A stretch of 20,959 nt of DNA from Paracoccaceae bacterium (GTDB taxonomy: Bacteria; Pseudomonadota; Alphaproteobacteria; Rhodobacterales; Rhodobacteraceae), in assembly GCA_007128865.1 (NCBI GenBank), contig SKWP01000408.1:1-20959 (forward strand), written 5' to 3'. Each line of letters begins with the position of its first letter. The first letter of the stretch is position 1. Under the pieces are notes generated by a model. It made no database searches. It saw only the letters and a program-made list of their open reading frames with translations, and was not told the origin of the DNA. A program made the position numbers and the translations under genes. Of the stretch, positions 1 to 7,487 are shown one piece after another.

Positions 1-1004
1 CCGCGCGCCAGCGCCGGTTTCAGCAGGTTTGCGGCATCGCCGGTGCCCGCGGCCCCGCCGGCGCCGATCAGCGTGTGCGCCTCGTCGATGAACAGGATGA
101 TCGGGGTAGGGCTGGCCTGAACCTCGTCGATGACCGAGCGCAGGCGCTGCTCGAACTCGCCCTTCATGCTGGCGCCCGCCTGCATCAGCCCGATGTCGAG
201 CGCATGCAGCCGCACGCCCTTCAGCGCCGGCGGCACGTTGCCCGAGGCCAGCGCCTGCGCGAAGCCTTCGACCACCGCGGTCTTGCCCACGCCGGCCTCG
301 CCGGTCAGGATCGGGTTGTTCTGGCGCCGGCGCATCAGCACGTCGATGATCTGGCGGATCTCGTCGTCGCGGCCCACGATCGGGTCCATCCTGCCCGATT
401 CTGCCTGGGCCGTCATGTCGACCGAGAACCGCCCCAGCGCCGATGACGCCCGCGGCCCCGCCGCCCCGTCGCCCGCATCCGCCGGCGCCGGACCGAGGCC
501 CGAGCCGTCCATCGGCCGCATGTCTTCTTCCTCGGACCCGGCCCAGACCGTGCGCGCATCGCCGGCGATCCTGTCGCCGTCAAGCGTCGTCAGCAGCGGG
601 CTGATCTGAACCAGGTTCTGGCGCAGGTCGCGGGTGCGCAGCGCTGCCAGCAGGATATGCCCGGTGCGAATCTGCGCCTCGCCGAACAGCAGGGTGGCAT
701 AGAACCAGCCCTGTTCCAGCACCGTCTGGATCGGCCCCGAGATCGACGGCATCTCGGTCACGTTCTTGCGGTAACCGGCGATGGCCTTTTCGAAATCGGC
801 CATGATGCGGCCCTTGTCGATGCCCTGCCCGGCCAGCGTCACCGAAACATCCGAGCGGTCGTTGCGCAGGATGTGGTACATCCAGTGGGCGAATTCGAGG
901 TTGCGGTTGCCTTCGCCCTTGGCGTGGCGCAACGCCTGCATGAAGGCGTCATAGCCTGCCCGGTTGAGCTTGCCGGTGACGGTCTCGAGGCTGATGTCGG
1001 TCAT
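1..1004 (-). CDS. tssH: T6SS sheath-recycling AAA+ ATPase TssH (ClpV), 3' part cut off by the window edge
   Basis: TssH/ClpV is the cytoplasmic Clp-family ATPase that disassembles contracted TssB/TssC sheaths so that they can be reused. The visible 334 residues hold a Clp N-terminal domain (about residues 1–160), a Gly/Ala/Asp-rich linker (about 165–190) and the start of the first AAA+ module. Walker A is GEAGVGKT at 235–242 and Walker B is IILFIDEAH around 302–310. Full-length ClpV proteins are roughly 850–900 residues, so the rest of AAA1, the middle domain and AAA2 lie beyond position 1. The ATG at 1004 is chosen because the protein then opens with the family-like [14 protein letters not shown], and GGAGA lies about nine bases upstream. 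It follows tssG by 49 bases, with a hairpin between them. The linker before AAA1 and the T6SS context favour ClpV over housekeeping ClpB. Confidence 0.93.
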   Translation of the reverse strand, partial: MTDISLETVTGKLNRAGYDAFMQALRHAKGEGNRNLEFAHWMYHILRNDRSDVSVTLAGQGIDKGRIMADFEKAIAGYRKNVTEMPSISGPIQTVLEQGWFYATLLFGEAQIRTGHILLAALRTRDLRQNLVQISPLLTTLDGDRIAGDARTVWAGSEEEDMRPMDGSGLGPAPADAGDGAAGPRASSALGRFSVDMTAQAESGRMDPIVGRDDEIRQIIDVLMRRRQNNPILTGEAGVGKTAVVEGFAQALASGNVPPALKGVRLHALDIGLMQAGASMKGEFEQRLRSVIDEVQASPTPIILFIDEAHTLIGAGGAAGTGDAANLLKPALAR

Positions 1005-1029
1005 GGCGTGCGTCTCCGTTGACACTGAT

Positions 1030-1050
1030 GCCCCCGCTTCCGGCGGGGGC
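1030..1050 (-). other. Hairpin between tssG and tssH
   Basis: GCCCCCGC (1030–1037) pairs perfectly with GCGGGGGC (1043–1050) around a 5-base loop. It begins three bases after the tssG stop and ends 25 bases before the tssH start. No T-tract follows it on the minus strand, so it looks more like an mRNA-stabilising or partial-termination element than a full intrinsic terminator. This role is inference. Confidence 0.55.
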
Positions 1051-1053
1051 GGG

Positions 1054-2073
1054 CTATGGTTCGGTCAGTTCTCGCTGTCGCAGCTCCGAGGCCGAGAAGG
1101 TGGCGCAGACAACCAGCCTGTCGGGGTCGCCTTCGCGATCGGGTGCGGCCCAGCTTGTCCAGCCAAGCTGGCCGCTCTGCCCGAGTCTGATTTCGGGCAA
1201 TGCCCGCGCGGGCATGGCGAGGGCAATGTCGATATCGATCATGTCACCGAGGTAGAAATACAGGAAATCCGTCAACTCCCGGCAGCGATCGGTGCCGGGC
1301 AGGAATGCGAGGTATTCGTCGAGACTGCGGGTGCGGATGGTCAGCCGGGCCTTTTCGTTGATGCTGTGCACCCGGCTGCCCAGATAGCTTGTCTGCCCCA
1401 GCGCCGCGCGCGGCCCGCCGAGGCTGGTCAGGTCGGCGGGTTCGAATTCGAGCCAGCTTCCGACCCGTTCCTCCAGCACGACATCAAGCCGCAGCATCCG
1501 CCGCAGCACCTGCACCAGCCGCGCGGCGCTGCGGATACGGCTGCCCAGCAGTCCGGCATATTCGAGCCGTGCCACATCGGGCACCGAATCGCGGCCGGCC
1601 AGCGCCGGGGAACCGATGCCGACGAAGGCGCCCAACCACATCCGGAACCTGTCGGCGTCGGGGCGGTCGGCCTGCACCACCGGGCGGGCATCGGCCCAGG
1701 CGCGGAAGAAAAACTGGAGGAAACGGTTGGCCAGCATATCGGTGAAGCGGGCAAAGCTGTCGTCGTTGCGCCCCTGCATCCATTGCAGGGCCTCGATCGT
1801 CGTCGACAGGGGCAGGGCGCCCTGCGGCCCGAAGAACCCCAGAAACCGCAGCCGCACATCCGGCGCCTTGCCGGGGGCGAAATGGGCGGCGATCACATTG
1901 GAGGCCGGAAAGGCCATGAACGGATCCTGCCCGAGCCGGATAATTTCCTGCGCGGTGACCTCGTTCATGCCGATGCGGGGCTTGTCCGGGGCGCCGCGTT
2001 CGAATTCGCGCATCAGCGCAAGAAAGTCGAAGCGCCATGGCTCGTCGGCCAGAAGCGCGCGCCGGGCGGTCAC
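1054..2073 (-). CDS. tssG: T6SS baseplate protein TssG
   Basis: TssG is a cytoplasmic baseplate wedge subunit that works with TssF, TssE and TssK to dock the sheath–tube on the membrane complex. The 339-residue product is of usual family length. It carries the recognisable RFLGFFGPQGALPLSTT stretch followed by a 'F.D.LANRFLQFFFRAWADARPV' region, the core of the TssG (VasB/ImpH) family. The start is GTG at 2073, whose GTGA overlaps the TGA stop of tssF, indicating translational coupling. The overlap and the fit of MTARRALLADEPWRFDFLALMREFERG to family N-termini both support this start. It sits directly behind tssF, as in most T6SS clusters. No defects were seen. Confidence 0.94.
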   Translation of the reverse strand: MTARRALLADEPWRFDFLALMREFERGAPDKPRIGMNEVTAQEIIRLGQDPFMAFPASNVIAAHFAPGKAPDVRLRFLGFFGPQGALPLSTTIEALQWMQGRNDDSFARFTDMLANRFLQFFFRAWADARPVVQADRPDADRFRMWLGAFVGIGSPALAGRDSVPDVARLEYAGLLGSRIRSAARLVQVLRRMLRLDVVLEERVGSWLEFEPADLTSLGGPRAALGQTSYLGSRVHSINEKARLTIRTRSLDEYLAFLPGTDRCRELTDFLYFYLGDMIDIDIALAMPARALPEIRLGQSGQLGWTSWAAPDREGDPDRLVVCATFSASELRQRELTEP

Positions 2074-4022
2074 AGCAGCGGCCCCGTGCCCGACCGCGGC
2101 GGCCAGCGCATTACCTCGCCGCGCCGTTCCGAGCGGATCACCGTTTCGGTGAAGCTGTTGATATGGGCGTAATCGGCAAGGAACCGGTCCAGCGCCGCGC
2201 CGATCAGGGCGATTCCGGTGCCTTCAAACGCGCGTTCGTCGAAGGTCAGCGTCACCTCGATACCGCGTGCGGCGTGATAGCCGTCCTCGCGGCGAACCGA
2301 TCGCGTCACCGGGCGCGAGGCAACCCCGGTCAGCCCGCGGATCTGGCGTTCGGTGATGGCATCCGACAGATCGGCAAACAGCGACAGCACCTCGCGCAGC
2401 CCGGCGGCGGGGTCGTCGGGGTGGCGATCCTTCAGGCCGAGATGGTTGAAGGACAGGAAGTTGATCAGCCGCCACAGCCGTTCGCCCCCCGAGCCGGTGC
2501 GCGGCGATGGGCGTTCGGCATCGACGATGGAATCGCGCGGCGGCGTGGGGCCGGCGATGCAGGCCAGCGGCACGGTAACGTCGTCCACCAGGCGGAAATC
2601 CGACCTTGCCTTGCCGATCGGCAGATGCGCGGGCAGGTGCCGGTTGGAACACAGCAGCGTCACCTGCAGGCGCTGCACCCGGTTGGCGCTGTCCAGATCG
2701 GCGGGTTCATGTACCGTGATCAGTGTTTCGGTGCCGACATAGTCGCCGGCAGCCCCCATGCGCCTTTCGCGTTCGCTCAGCCGCCTCGGGCGCCGCCGGA
2801 AGCTGAAATACATCGCATCGCGCGGGCGCTGGCCATCGTCGGGCAGGCTGTAGACCGGCCAGACCTTTGCCTTTTCGCCCTGGCCGTCGAAATGGGCGAA
2901 CACCTCGCGGATGCGGTGGATTTCGTAATTCACCTGCGGGTTGGAATCCGGCACCACAAGCGTTTCGTGATGCTCGGGGCCTATCCGCACCCGGCTTGCG
3001 CGTTCCTCGAACAGGTTCACCGCCGGTGCGGCATAAAGCCGGAAGTGCGACGGCCCCAGCACCGCGGCAAGGCGTGGCTCGACCCGGTCGAATTCCAGCA
3101 GGATGTCGATTGCCGGGGCGGGAATGCCGGCCAGCAGCGCCCGCAGGCCCGACAGCCGGAAGCCGAGGAACTTCTGCGGCAGGATGTGGAATTCGCGCAG
3201 CAGCGTGAAACCCGAAAACACCCGCCCGTCTTCCGGAAACAGGGCTTCGTCGGCGTCGAAACCGATCTGTTCCAGCAGCCCCGGCGGGGCGCGGCGGAAC
3301 ACCGGATCGCCGCGGCTGTCGAGCCATCGCAGCGTCACCCGCCGGCAGGCGGCGAAGATCTGTTCGTAAAGCGATACCATCTCGGCCATGGGGCCGTTCA
3401 GGTGGATGGGCAACTGATCAAGCTCGACGCCCGAAACCGGCGCGGCCTTTTCCGGCGGCTTTTCGGGGTCTGGCTGGCCGGGGCCGGTGCGGCGCACGAT
3501 GCGCAGGCGCAGACCGGCCGCCGTGCCATCGGTGACTTCAAGCCCGAGCGCCTGCAGCGGCCCCGGCCCCGGAAAGTATTCGGCCCGGTCGATTTCCAGC
3601 GGCCAGAGCACCAGCGGCGCCGCCAGACGGTAGCGGCAGCTCATCCGCCGTTCGCGTTCGACATAGGCGGCATCAAGATAGGCGCCGGGGGCAAAGCGGC
3701 GGCCTTGCGCAAGCTCCTTGTCGGTGAAATCGGGCCGGGCCTGCACGATCATCGCGGACGGGGTCGGCGCCAGATAGTCGGGCAGCAGCTGTTCCAGCAG
3801 CGCGGTGGTGAAGGTGTCGAATTCGGAACGCAGCTTCAGCTGTACGCGGGCGGCCAGGAACGCCGTGCCCTCCAGAAGCCCGGCAAGGCCGGGGTCGAGC
3901 TTGTCCTGCGCCAGCCCGCCCAGCCTTTCGGCGATGCCCGGGTATTCCTCGGCGAATTCGCGGGCGCGTTCATAGAGCATCCCGAGTTCGCGGTTGTAGG
4001 CGTCGAGGAACTCCCGTTTCAT
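2070..4022 (-). CDS. tssF: T6SS baseplate protein TssF
   Basis: TssF is the large baseplate wedge protein and partner of TssG; two TssF and one TssG form the wedge core. The product is 650 residues, slightly long for a family of about 590–640. The N-terminus is family-typical: MKREFLDAYNRELGMLYERA, then EFAEEYPGIAERL, an LLEGTAFLAARV segment, and LEQLLPDYLAPTPSAMIVQ at about residues 82–100. The open frame extends 20 codons further upstream into tssE. The ATG at 4022 is preferred because it begins at the conserved YNREL region and lies 10 bases after the tssE stop. No strong Shine–Dalgarno is visible, so translation is probably coupled to tssE. The stop codon overlaps the GTG start of tssG. 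Confidence 0.95.
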   Translation of the reverse strand: MKREFLDAYNRELGMLYERAREFAEEYPGIAERLGGLAQDKLDPGLAGLLEGTAFLAARVQLKLRSEFDTFTTALLEQLLPDYLAPTPSAMIVQARPDFTDKELAQGRRFAPGAYLDAAYVERERRMSCRYRLAAPLVLWPLEIDRAEYFPGPGPLQALGLEVTDGTAAGLRLRIVRRTGPGQPDPEKPPEKAAPVSGVELDQLPIHLNGPMAEMVSLYEQIFAACRRVTLRWLDSRGDPVFRRAPPGLLEQIGFDADEALFPEDGRVFSGFTLLREFHILPQKFLGFRLSGLRALLAGIPAPAIDILLEFDRVEPRLAAVLGPSHFRLYAAPAVNLFEERASRVRIGPEHHETLVVPDSNPQVNYEIHRIREVFAHFDGQGEKAKVWPVYSLPDDGQRPRDAMYFSFRRRPRRLSERERRMGAAGDYVGTETLITVHEPADLDSANRVQRLQVTLLCSNRHLPAHLPIGKARSDFRLVDDVTVPLACIAGPTPPRDSIVDAERPSPRTGSGGERLWRLINFLSFNHLGLKDRHPDDPAAGLREVLSLFADLSDAITERQIRGLTGVASRPVTRSVRREDGYHAARGIEVTLTFDERAFEGTGIALIGAALDRFLADYAHINSFTETVIRSERRGEVMRWPPRSGTGPLL

Positions 4023-4032
4023 GCGCGGCCCG

Positions 4033-4599
4033 TCACGCCCGGTTCGCGATGTTCGACAACCGCACCTTGCCGGAACCCACATCGATCTCGGCCACGAATT
4101 CCAGCGGGATATCCACCGGCCGGCAGGCCATTTCGGCGCTGACCTCGAAGGCGATGCGCTGGTTGACCTCGTCGAGTTCCGAGCGCAGCGAAACCTCGAG
4201 CGATTCCGGGATCAGGCGTGGTTCGTGGCTGATCAGGGCGTCGCGGAGATTGGCCGCCAGATCCGAAGCGCTGACCGCTTCGCTGGTCATGTGGCTGATG
4301 TCGCGCACGCCGAAATTGAGGATCGAGCGCTGCACCTGCGGGAATTCGCCCAGGTCGATCACCGAGCCCAGGCAGACGGTGTTGACCAGATTGGTCAGGT
4401 CGATGTCGAGATTGCGCTTGAGCTCGACCTCGTTCGCCCCGCGGCGGCGGACCGAGCCGCGTTCGGTCAGCACCCGGGCTTCGGTTGCGTCCATGATGCG
4501 CTCTTCCCGGCGTGCGTCCCTGGCCCGGGCGGCATCCCGGAAGGCGTACATCAGGGGAACCTGAAGCGGCTTGAGCCTGATGTCGCTTTCCCTGGACAT
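4033..4599 (-). CDS. tssE: T6SS baseplate protein TssE (gp25-like)
   Basis: TssE is the T6SS counterpart of phage T4 gp25. It is the small baseplate protein that nucleates sheath polymerisation and carries the EPR-type core. The product is 188 residues, a little longer than many TssE proteins because of a charged N-terminal part (residues 1–55). The gp25/GPW domain follows: VELKRNLDIDLTNLVNT, then SVIDLGEFPQVQRSILNFGV and RDISHM, then LISHEPRLIPESLEV. The HEPRL element matches the conserved EPR motif. The start at 4599 has GGGAGG seven bases upstream. It is separated from hcp by 116 bases with two hairpins, and from tssF by only 10 bases, so tssE–tssF–tssG form a tight translational unit. Confidence 0.94.
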   Translation of the reverse strand: MSRESDIRLKPLQVPLMYAFRDAARARDARREERIMDATEARVLTERGSVRRRGANEVELKRNLDIDLTNLVNTVCLGSVIDLGEFPQVQRSILNFGVRDISHMTSEAVSASDLAANLRDALISHEPRLIPESLEVSLRSELDEVNQRIAFEVSAEMACRPVDIPLEFVAEIDVGSGKVRLSNIANRA

Positions 4600-4638
4600 G
4601 GCGAAACCTCCCGCAACCGGCTACAGCGCCCCCGGCGT

Positions 4639-4671
4639 CATGCTGCGCGCACGCACGGATCGCGCAGCATG
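4639..4671 (-). other. Perfect 11-bp hairpin in the hcp–tssE gap (distal)
   Basis: CATGCTGCGCG (4639–4649) and CGCGCAGCATG (4661–4671) are perfect inverted repeats around an 11-base loop. This is the second of two back-to-back hairpins between hcp and tssE. There is no T-tract on the minus-strand side. It ends 39 bases before the tssE start, so it does not cover the tssE ribosome binding site. Confidence 0.6.
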
Positions 4672-4706
4672 GCGGCTGCCGGCCCTGCCGCGGGGCGGCA
4701 GCCGCC
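4671..4706 (-). other. Hairpin directly downstream of hcp
   Basis: GGCGGCTGCC (4671–4680) pairs perfectly with GGCAGCCGCC (4697–4706). A further G–C pair and a short CCC/GGG inner stem give an almost fully paired structure. It begins nine bases after the hcp stop. The position suggests protection of the hcp 3' end or partial termination, which would let Hcp be made in excess over the baseplate proteins. The structure is read directly; the role is inferred. Confidence 0.6.
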
Positions 4707-4715
4707 GATCCGGCG

Positions 4716-5204
4716 TCAGGATTCGGCGTTCTTGGCGATATCCCAGCTTGCCGGGCTGCTGCCGGCGGCAACCCCGCTTGCATCCTGCTGGGTATAGGTC
4801 ACGGTGAACTTGCGGAAATTCAGCTTCAGCGTCTCGACGATCCGGTCGAGCCCGTCATTGCTGCCGCCTGTCTGGTAGGACGATACCAGCACCGTTTCCA
4901 TTTCCAGCTTGAAATACTCCAGCGGCGCATCCCCCCCGGCCTTGCGCACATAAAGCGTTGCCTTGGGGATATGCTTGCCCGAGGTACAGGCCTTGAGCAG
5001 CGGCGGCGTGGCCTTGCACACGTATTTCGAGAAGGTGATGTCGTTCACATCGACCTTGCCGCTGCCCGCGCCGGGGCCCAGATGGGTGGTGCCGCTCTGG
5101 GTCATGCCCCACATCCACGACAAGACGTCGATCGTGTCGGCGCGGGTGGCATCCTGGGACTCGCCCTTGATGCCATCAATTTCGAGAAAGACGTCAACAG
5201 CCAT
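4716..5204 (-). CDS. hcp: T6SS tube protein Hcp
   Basis: Hcp forms the hexameric rings that stack into the inner tube expelled by the T6SS, and it often chaperones small effectors. The product is 162 residues, the normal family length. It shows the Hcp1-family signature in order: VFLEIDGIKGESQD at 5–18, SWMWGMTQSG at 29–38, a GAGSGKVDVNDITFSKYV segment, LLKACTSGKHIPKATLYVRK, an EYFKLEMETVLVSSY strand pair, and LKLNFRKFTVTYTQQ near the C-terminus. There is no extra C-terminal domain, so this is a structural Hcp and not a fused effector. AAGGAG lies seven bases before the ATG. It starts 44 bases after tssC ends and is followed by two strong hairpins. It has two cysteines (63 and 73). Confidence 0.96.
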   Translation of the reverse strand: MAVDVFLEIDGIKGESQDATRADTIDVLSWMWGMTQSGTTHLGPGAGSGKVDVNDITFSKYVCKATPPLLKACTSGKHIPKATLYVRKAGGDAPLEYFKLEMETVLVSSYQTGGSNDGLDRIVETLKLNFRKFTVTYTQQDASGVAAGSSPASWDIAKNAES

Positions 5205-5248
5205 TCCAATACTCCTTCACAAGGTTGCGCTTGACTTGTCACAAACAG

Positions 5249-6733
5249 TCACTTGCCAGGCAGCCGCGACACCAGGCTCATGCCGATGTCCATCCCCTCC
5301 AGCTGGAAATGCGGCCGCAGAAAGAACTTGCCCAGATAATAGCCCGGGTTTTCCTCATCCTCGATGACCTCGACCTTTGCGCCGGCAAGCGGACGCATGG
5401 CCTTTTCGCGTTCGGATGCGGTTTCGGGCGAGCCGTGGATGTAATTGGCAACCCAGCTCTGGAGTTCGCGCTCAAGCTGCGCGCGTTCCTTGGTCGAGCC
5501 GATCTTGTCGCGGACCATGCATTTCAGATAATGCGAAAAGCGCGACACGGCGAACATGTAGGGCAGGCGCGAAGACAGGTTGTCGGCCGCGGTGGCCTGT
5601 TCGTCCTGATACTTCTTCGGCCGATAGAGCGACTGCGCGCCGATGAAGGCGGCCTTGTCGGTGTTCTTGCGGTGAATGAGACTGATGAGCCCCGATTTCG
5701 ACAGCTCGGCCTCGCGCCGGTCCGAAATGGCGATTTCGGTCGGGCATTTGAGGTCCACCGCGCCGTCATCGGTGGGAAACGCATGGGTGGGCAGGTTGAT
5801 CACCTCGCCGCCCGACTGAACGCCGCGGATCTGCACGGTCCAGCCGTATTCCTTGTGGGCGCGGGCAATGTTGGCGGCCATCGCGTATGAGGCGTTCATC
5901 CACGCGTATTTTTCGCCGGAATGACCATCGGTCTGTTCTTCGAAATTGAAGGCGTCGACGGGCGTGCCGTTCTGGCCGTACGGATCGCGGGCGAGCACCC
6001 GCGGCATGGTCAGGGCGACGTATCGCGAATTCTCGCTGTCGCGCAGCGAATTCCAGCCGGCATAATCGGGGGTGTCGAAGATGGTCGTCAGGTCATGCGG
6101 ATTGGAAAGCTCGGTCCAGCTGTCCATGCCCATCAGTTGCGGTGCCGCCGAGGCGATGAAGGGCGCATGGCTGGCCGCGGCGATCTTGCCCATGTCGCGC
6201 AGGATGCGGACATCGGTGTTCGAATGATCAAAGTAGAAGTCCCCGATCAGACAGCCGAAGGGCTGGCCGCCCAGCTGCCCGAATTCGGCCTCGTAGACCT
6301 TCTTGAAGAACGGGCTCTGATCCCATTTGGCGCCTGGATAGCTGCGCAGTTCGCGTTCCAGTTCGGCCTTGGCCACATTCATGACCCGGATCTTCGTGGT
6401 CGAATCGGGTTCGGAATTGTTCACGCAATAGGCCAGCCCGCGCCACGCGCTTTCGATCTTCTGGAATTCCGGATGATGGATGATCTCGTTCATCTGCTCG
6501 GTGAGCTTTTCGTCGAGCCGGGCAATCATCGCATCGACGGTGTCGAGGATGTCCTCCTTCACCACCGACTGGTCCTGCAGGGCCTGCTTGACCAGCGTGG
6601 CAACGGCGTTTTCCACCTCGGTTTCGGCATCCGGTGTGCGTGGCTTGAAGCTCTGCTTCAGCAGCGAGGAGAAATCCTCGACTTCCGTAACCTGCTGGGC
6701 GCCTGCGGTGGTTTGCTGGGTCTCGTTCGCCAT
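5249..6733 (-). CDS. tssC: T6SS contractile sheath large subunit TssC (VipB)
   Basis: TssC pairs with TssB to build the contractile sheath around the Hcp tube. The 494-residue product has the usual length. Landmarks include QKIESAWRGLAYCVNN in the N-terminal third, FGCLIGDFYFDH, a central WNSLRDSENSRYVALTMPRV segment, FAVSRFSHYLKCMVRDKIGS, and the C-terminal YYLGKFFLRPHFQLEGMDIG. These are characteristic of the VipB/ImpC family. The frame extends 12 codons further upstream, but MANETQQTT at 6733 is taken as the start because GGAG lies a short distance ahead and the upstream codons do not look conserved. It follows tssB by 116 bases, a gap filled by two hairpins. This is unusual because tssB and tssC are often tightly linked. 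Confidence 0.96.
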   Translation of the reverse strand: MANETQQTTAGAQQVTEVEDFSSLLKQSFKPRTPDAETEVENAVATLVKQALQDQSVVKEDILDTVDAMIARLDEKLTEQMNEIIHHPEFQKIESAWRGLAYCVNNSEPDSTTKIRVMNVAKAELERELRSYPGAKWDQSPFFKKVYEAEFGQLGGQPFGCLIGDFYFDHSNTDVRILRDMGKIAAASHAPFIASAAPQLMGMDSWTELSNPHDLTTIFDTPDYAGWNSLRDSENSRYVALTMPRVLARDPYGQNGTPVDAFNFEEQTDGHSGEKYAWMNASYAMAANIARAHKEYGWTVQIRGVQSGGEVINLPTHAFPTDDGAVDLKCPTEIAISDRREAELSKSGLISLIHRKNTDKAAFIGAQSLYRPKKYQDEQATAADNLSSRLPYMFAVSRFSHYLKCMVRDKIGSTKERAQLERELQSWVANYIHGSPETASEREKAMRPLAGAKVEVIEDEENPGYYLGKFFLRPHFQLEGMDIGMSLVSRLPGK

Positions 6734-6765
6734 GATATGCGCTTTCTCCAGATTGCCTGCGGCGC

Positions 6766-6798
6766 GCACCCGGCGCCGGTCACCCGACCGGCCGGTGC
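6766..6798 (-). other. Imperfect hairpin in the tssB–tssC gap
   Basis: The inner stem GCCGGT (6775–6780) / ACCGGC (6787–6792) has a 6-base loop. An outer stem GCACC (6766–6770) / GGTGC (6794–6798) is joined through an asymmetric internal loop. It lies just tssC-proximal to the stronger tssB hairpin. Confidence 0.4.
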
Positions 6799-6810
6799 TG
6801 CCGCCAGATC

Positions 6811-6845
6811 ACCATGCCGCCGCGCCCGCGACGCGGCGCCATGGT
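6811..6845 (-). other. Strong 14-bp hairpin immediately after tssB
   Basis: The arms at 6811–6824 and 6832–6845 pair over 14 positions with a single C·C mismatch, around a 7-base loop. The structure begins four bases after the tssB stop codon. No T-tract follows on the minus strand. The likely role is mRNA 3'-end protection or partial attenuation between tssB and tssC; this is inference. Confidence 0.65.
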
Positions 6846-6849
6846 GCCG

Positions 6850-7377
6850 TCATCCGTTGCCGTCTTCGGCGCTCTCGCCGGTTCGGGCCTTTTCCTCGAG
6901 AAGCTCCATGAGCTTCGGATCGCCCAGCAGCTTGCGCAGCAGATCCTGGGCGGCCGACTTGCCGTTCATGTAGCGCTGCAGGTTGGCCAGTTGCTGGCGG
7001 GCTTCCAGCAGGGTCTTGAGGGCAGGCACCTGCTTGGCCACATGACCGGGGTCGAGATCGTCCATGGAGCTGAAATGCAGCTCCACCCCCAGCTTGTCGT
7101 CGCCGTCACCGCCGAGCCTGTTGTCGACGTTGAAGGAAACGCCGGGTGCGACGCTGGCCATGTAGTCGTCGAAATTCTGGGTGTCGACCTGGGTGAAATT
7201 CCGGTCCGCAATCCGCGGCTTTTCCTTTTTCGAGGCGTTGCCCGACAGATCGGCCATCACCCCCATCACGAAGGGCAGTTCGATCTGCTTTTCCGAATCA
7301 TAGGGGTCTGCGTAGGAGATGTTCACCCTTGGCGGGCGGTTACGCTTGATAAATCCTCGGGCGGAGTCAGATGCCAT
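6850..7377 (-). CDS. tssB: T6SS contractile sheath small subunit TssB (VipA)
   Basis: TssB is the small sheath subunit that interlocks with TssC; the heterodimer polymerises into the cytoplasmic contractile sheath. The product is 175 residues, normal for the family. It contains RPPRVNISYADPYDSEKQ near the N-terminus, ELPFVMGVMADLSGN, RNFTQVDTQNFDDYMASVAPG in the middle, and LKTLLEARQQLANLQRYMNG followed by a helical, charged C-terminus. All are typical of VipA/ImpB. The frame reaches 12 codons further upstream, but the ATG at 7377 (MASDSARGF) is preferred: GGGAG lies about eight bases before it. It follows tssA by 110 bases, an AT-richer gap than elsewhere in the operon. Confidence 0.95.
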   Translation of the reverse strand: MASDSARGFIKRNRPPRVNISYADPYDSEKQIELPFVMGVMADLSGNASKKEKPRIADRNFTQVDTQNFDDYMASVAPGVSFNVDNRLGGDGDDKLGVELHFSSMDDLDPGHVAKQVPALKTLLEARQQLANLQRYMNGKSAAQDLLRKLLGDPKLMELLEEKARTGESAEDGNG

Positions 7378-7487
7378 GGCTGGCACTCCCTGTTCCGAAT
7401 GCAATATATCCATTAGGAAAGACAGAGGTATCTTTGGTTGTCAATTCCTTTGAGCATCCAGCCGCCGACATCCTGCCTGGCCCCGGC
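7378..7487 (-). promoter_or_regulatory. AT-richer tssA–tssB gap, possible internal promoter
   Basis: This 110-base interval has a perfect TTGACA on the minus strand (7439–7444) and an AT-rich patch with TATATT (7403–7408). The two are about 30 bases apart, too far for a standard -35/-10 pair, and the correctly spaced hexamer is CTTTCC. It is therefore only a candidate for an internal promoter or activator-dependent site ahead of tssB. Confidence 0.2.

Noticed and set aside
964..2172. A 402-codon plus-strand open frame opposite tssG
   Set aside because: It is a shadow of tssG, with no family resemblance and no good ribosome binding site.
4023..4082. A longer tssF start at 4082
   Set aside because: The extra 20 residues lie inside tssE and do not resemble TssF N-termini, whereas the ATG at 4022 starts right at the conserved MKREFLDAYNREL.
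2037..4142. A 701-codon plus-strand open frame opposite tssF
   Set aside because: It covers almost exactly the tssF gene in the complementary frame and has biased, domain-free composition; tssF is clear on the minus strand.
4716..5204. Hcp as an evolved Hcp with a fused effector domain
   Set aside because: The protein ends at 162 residues right after the Hcp fold; there is no extension.
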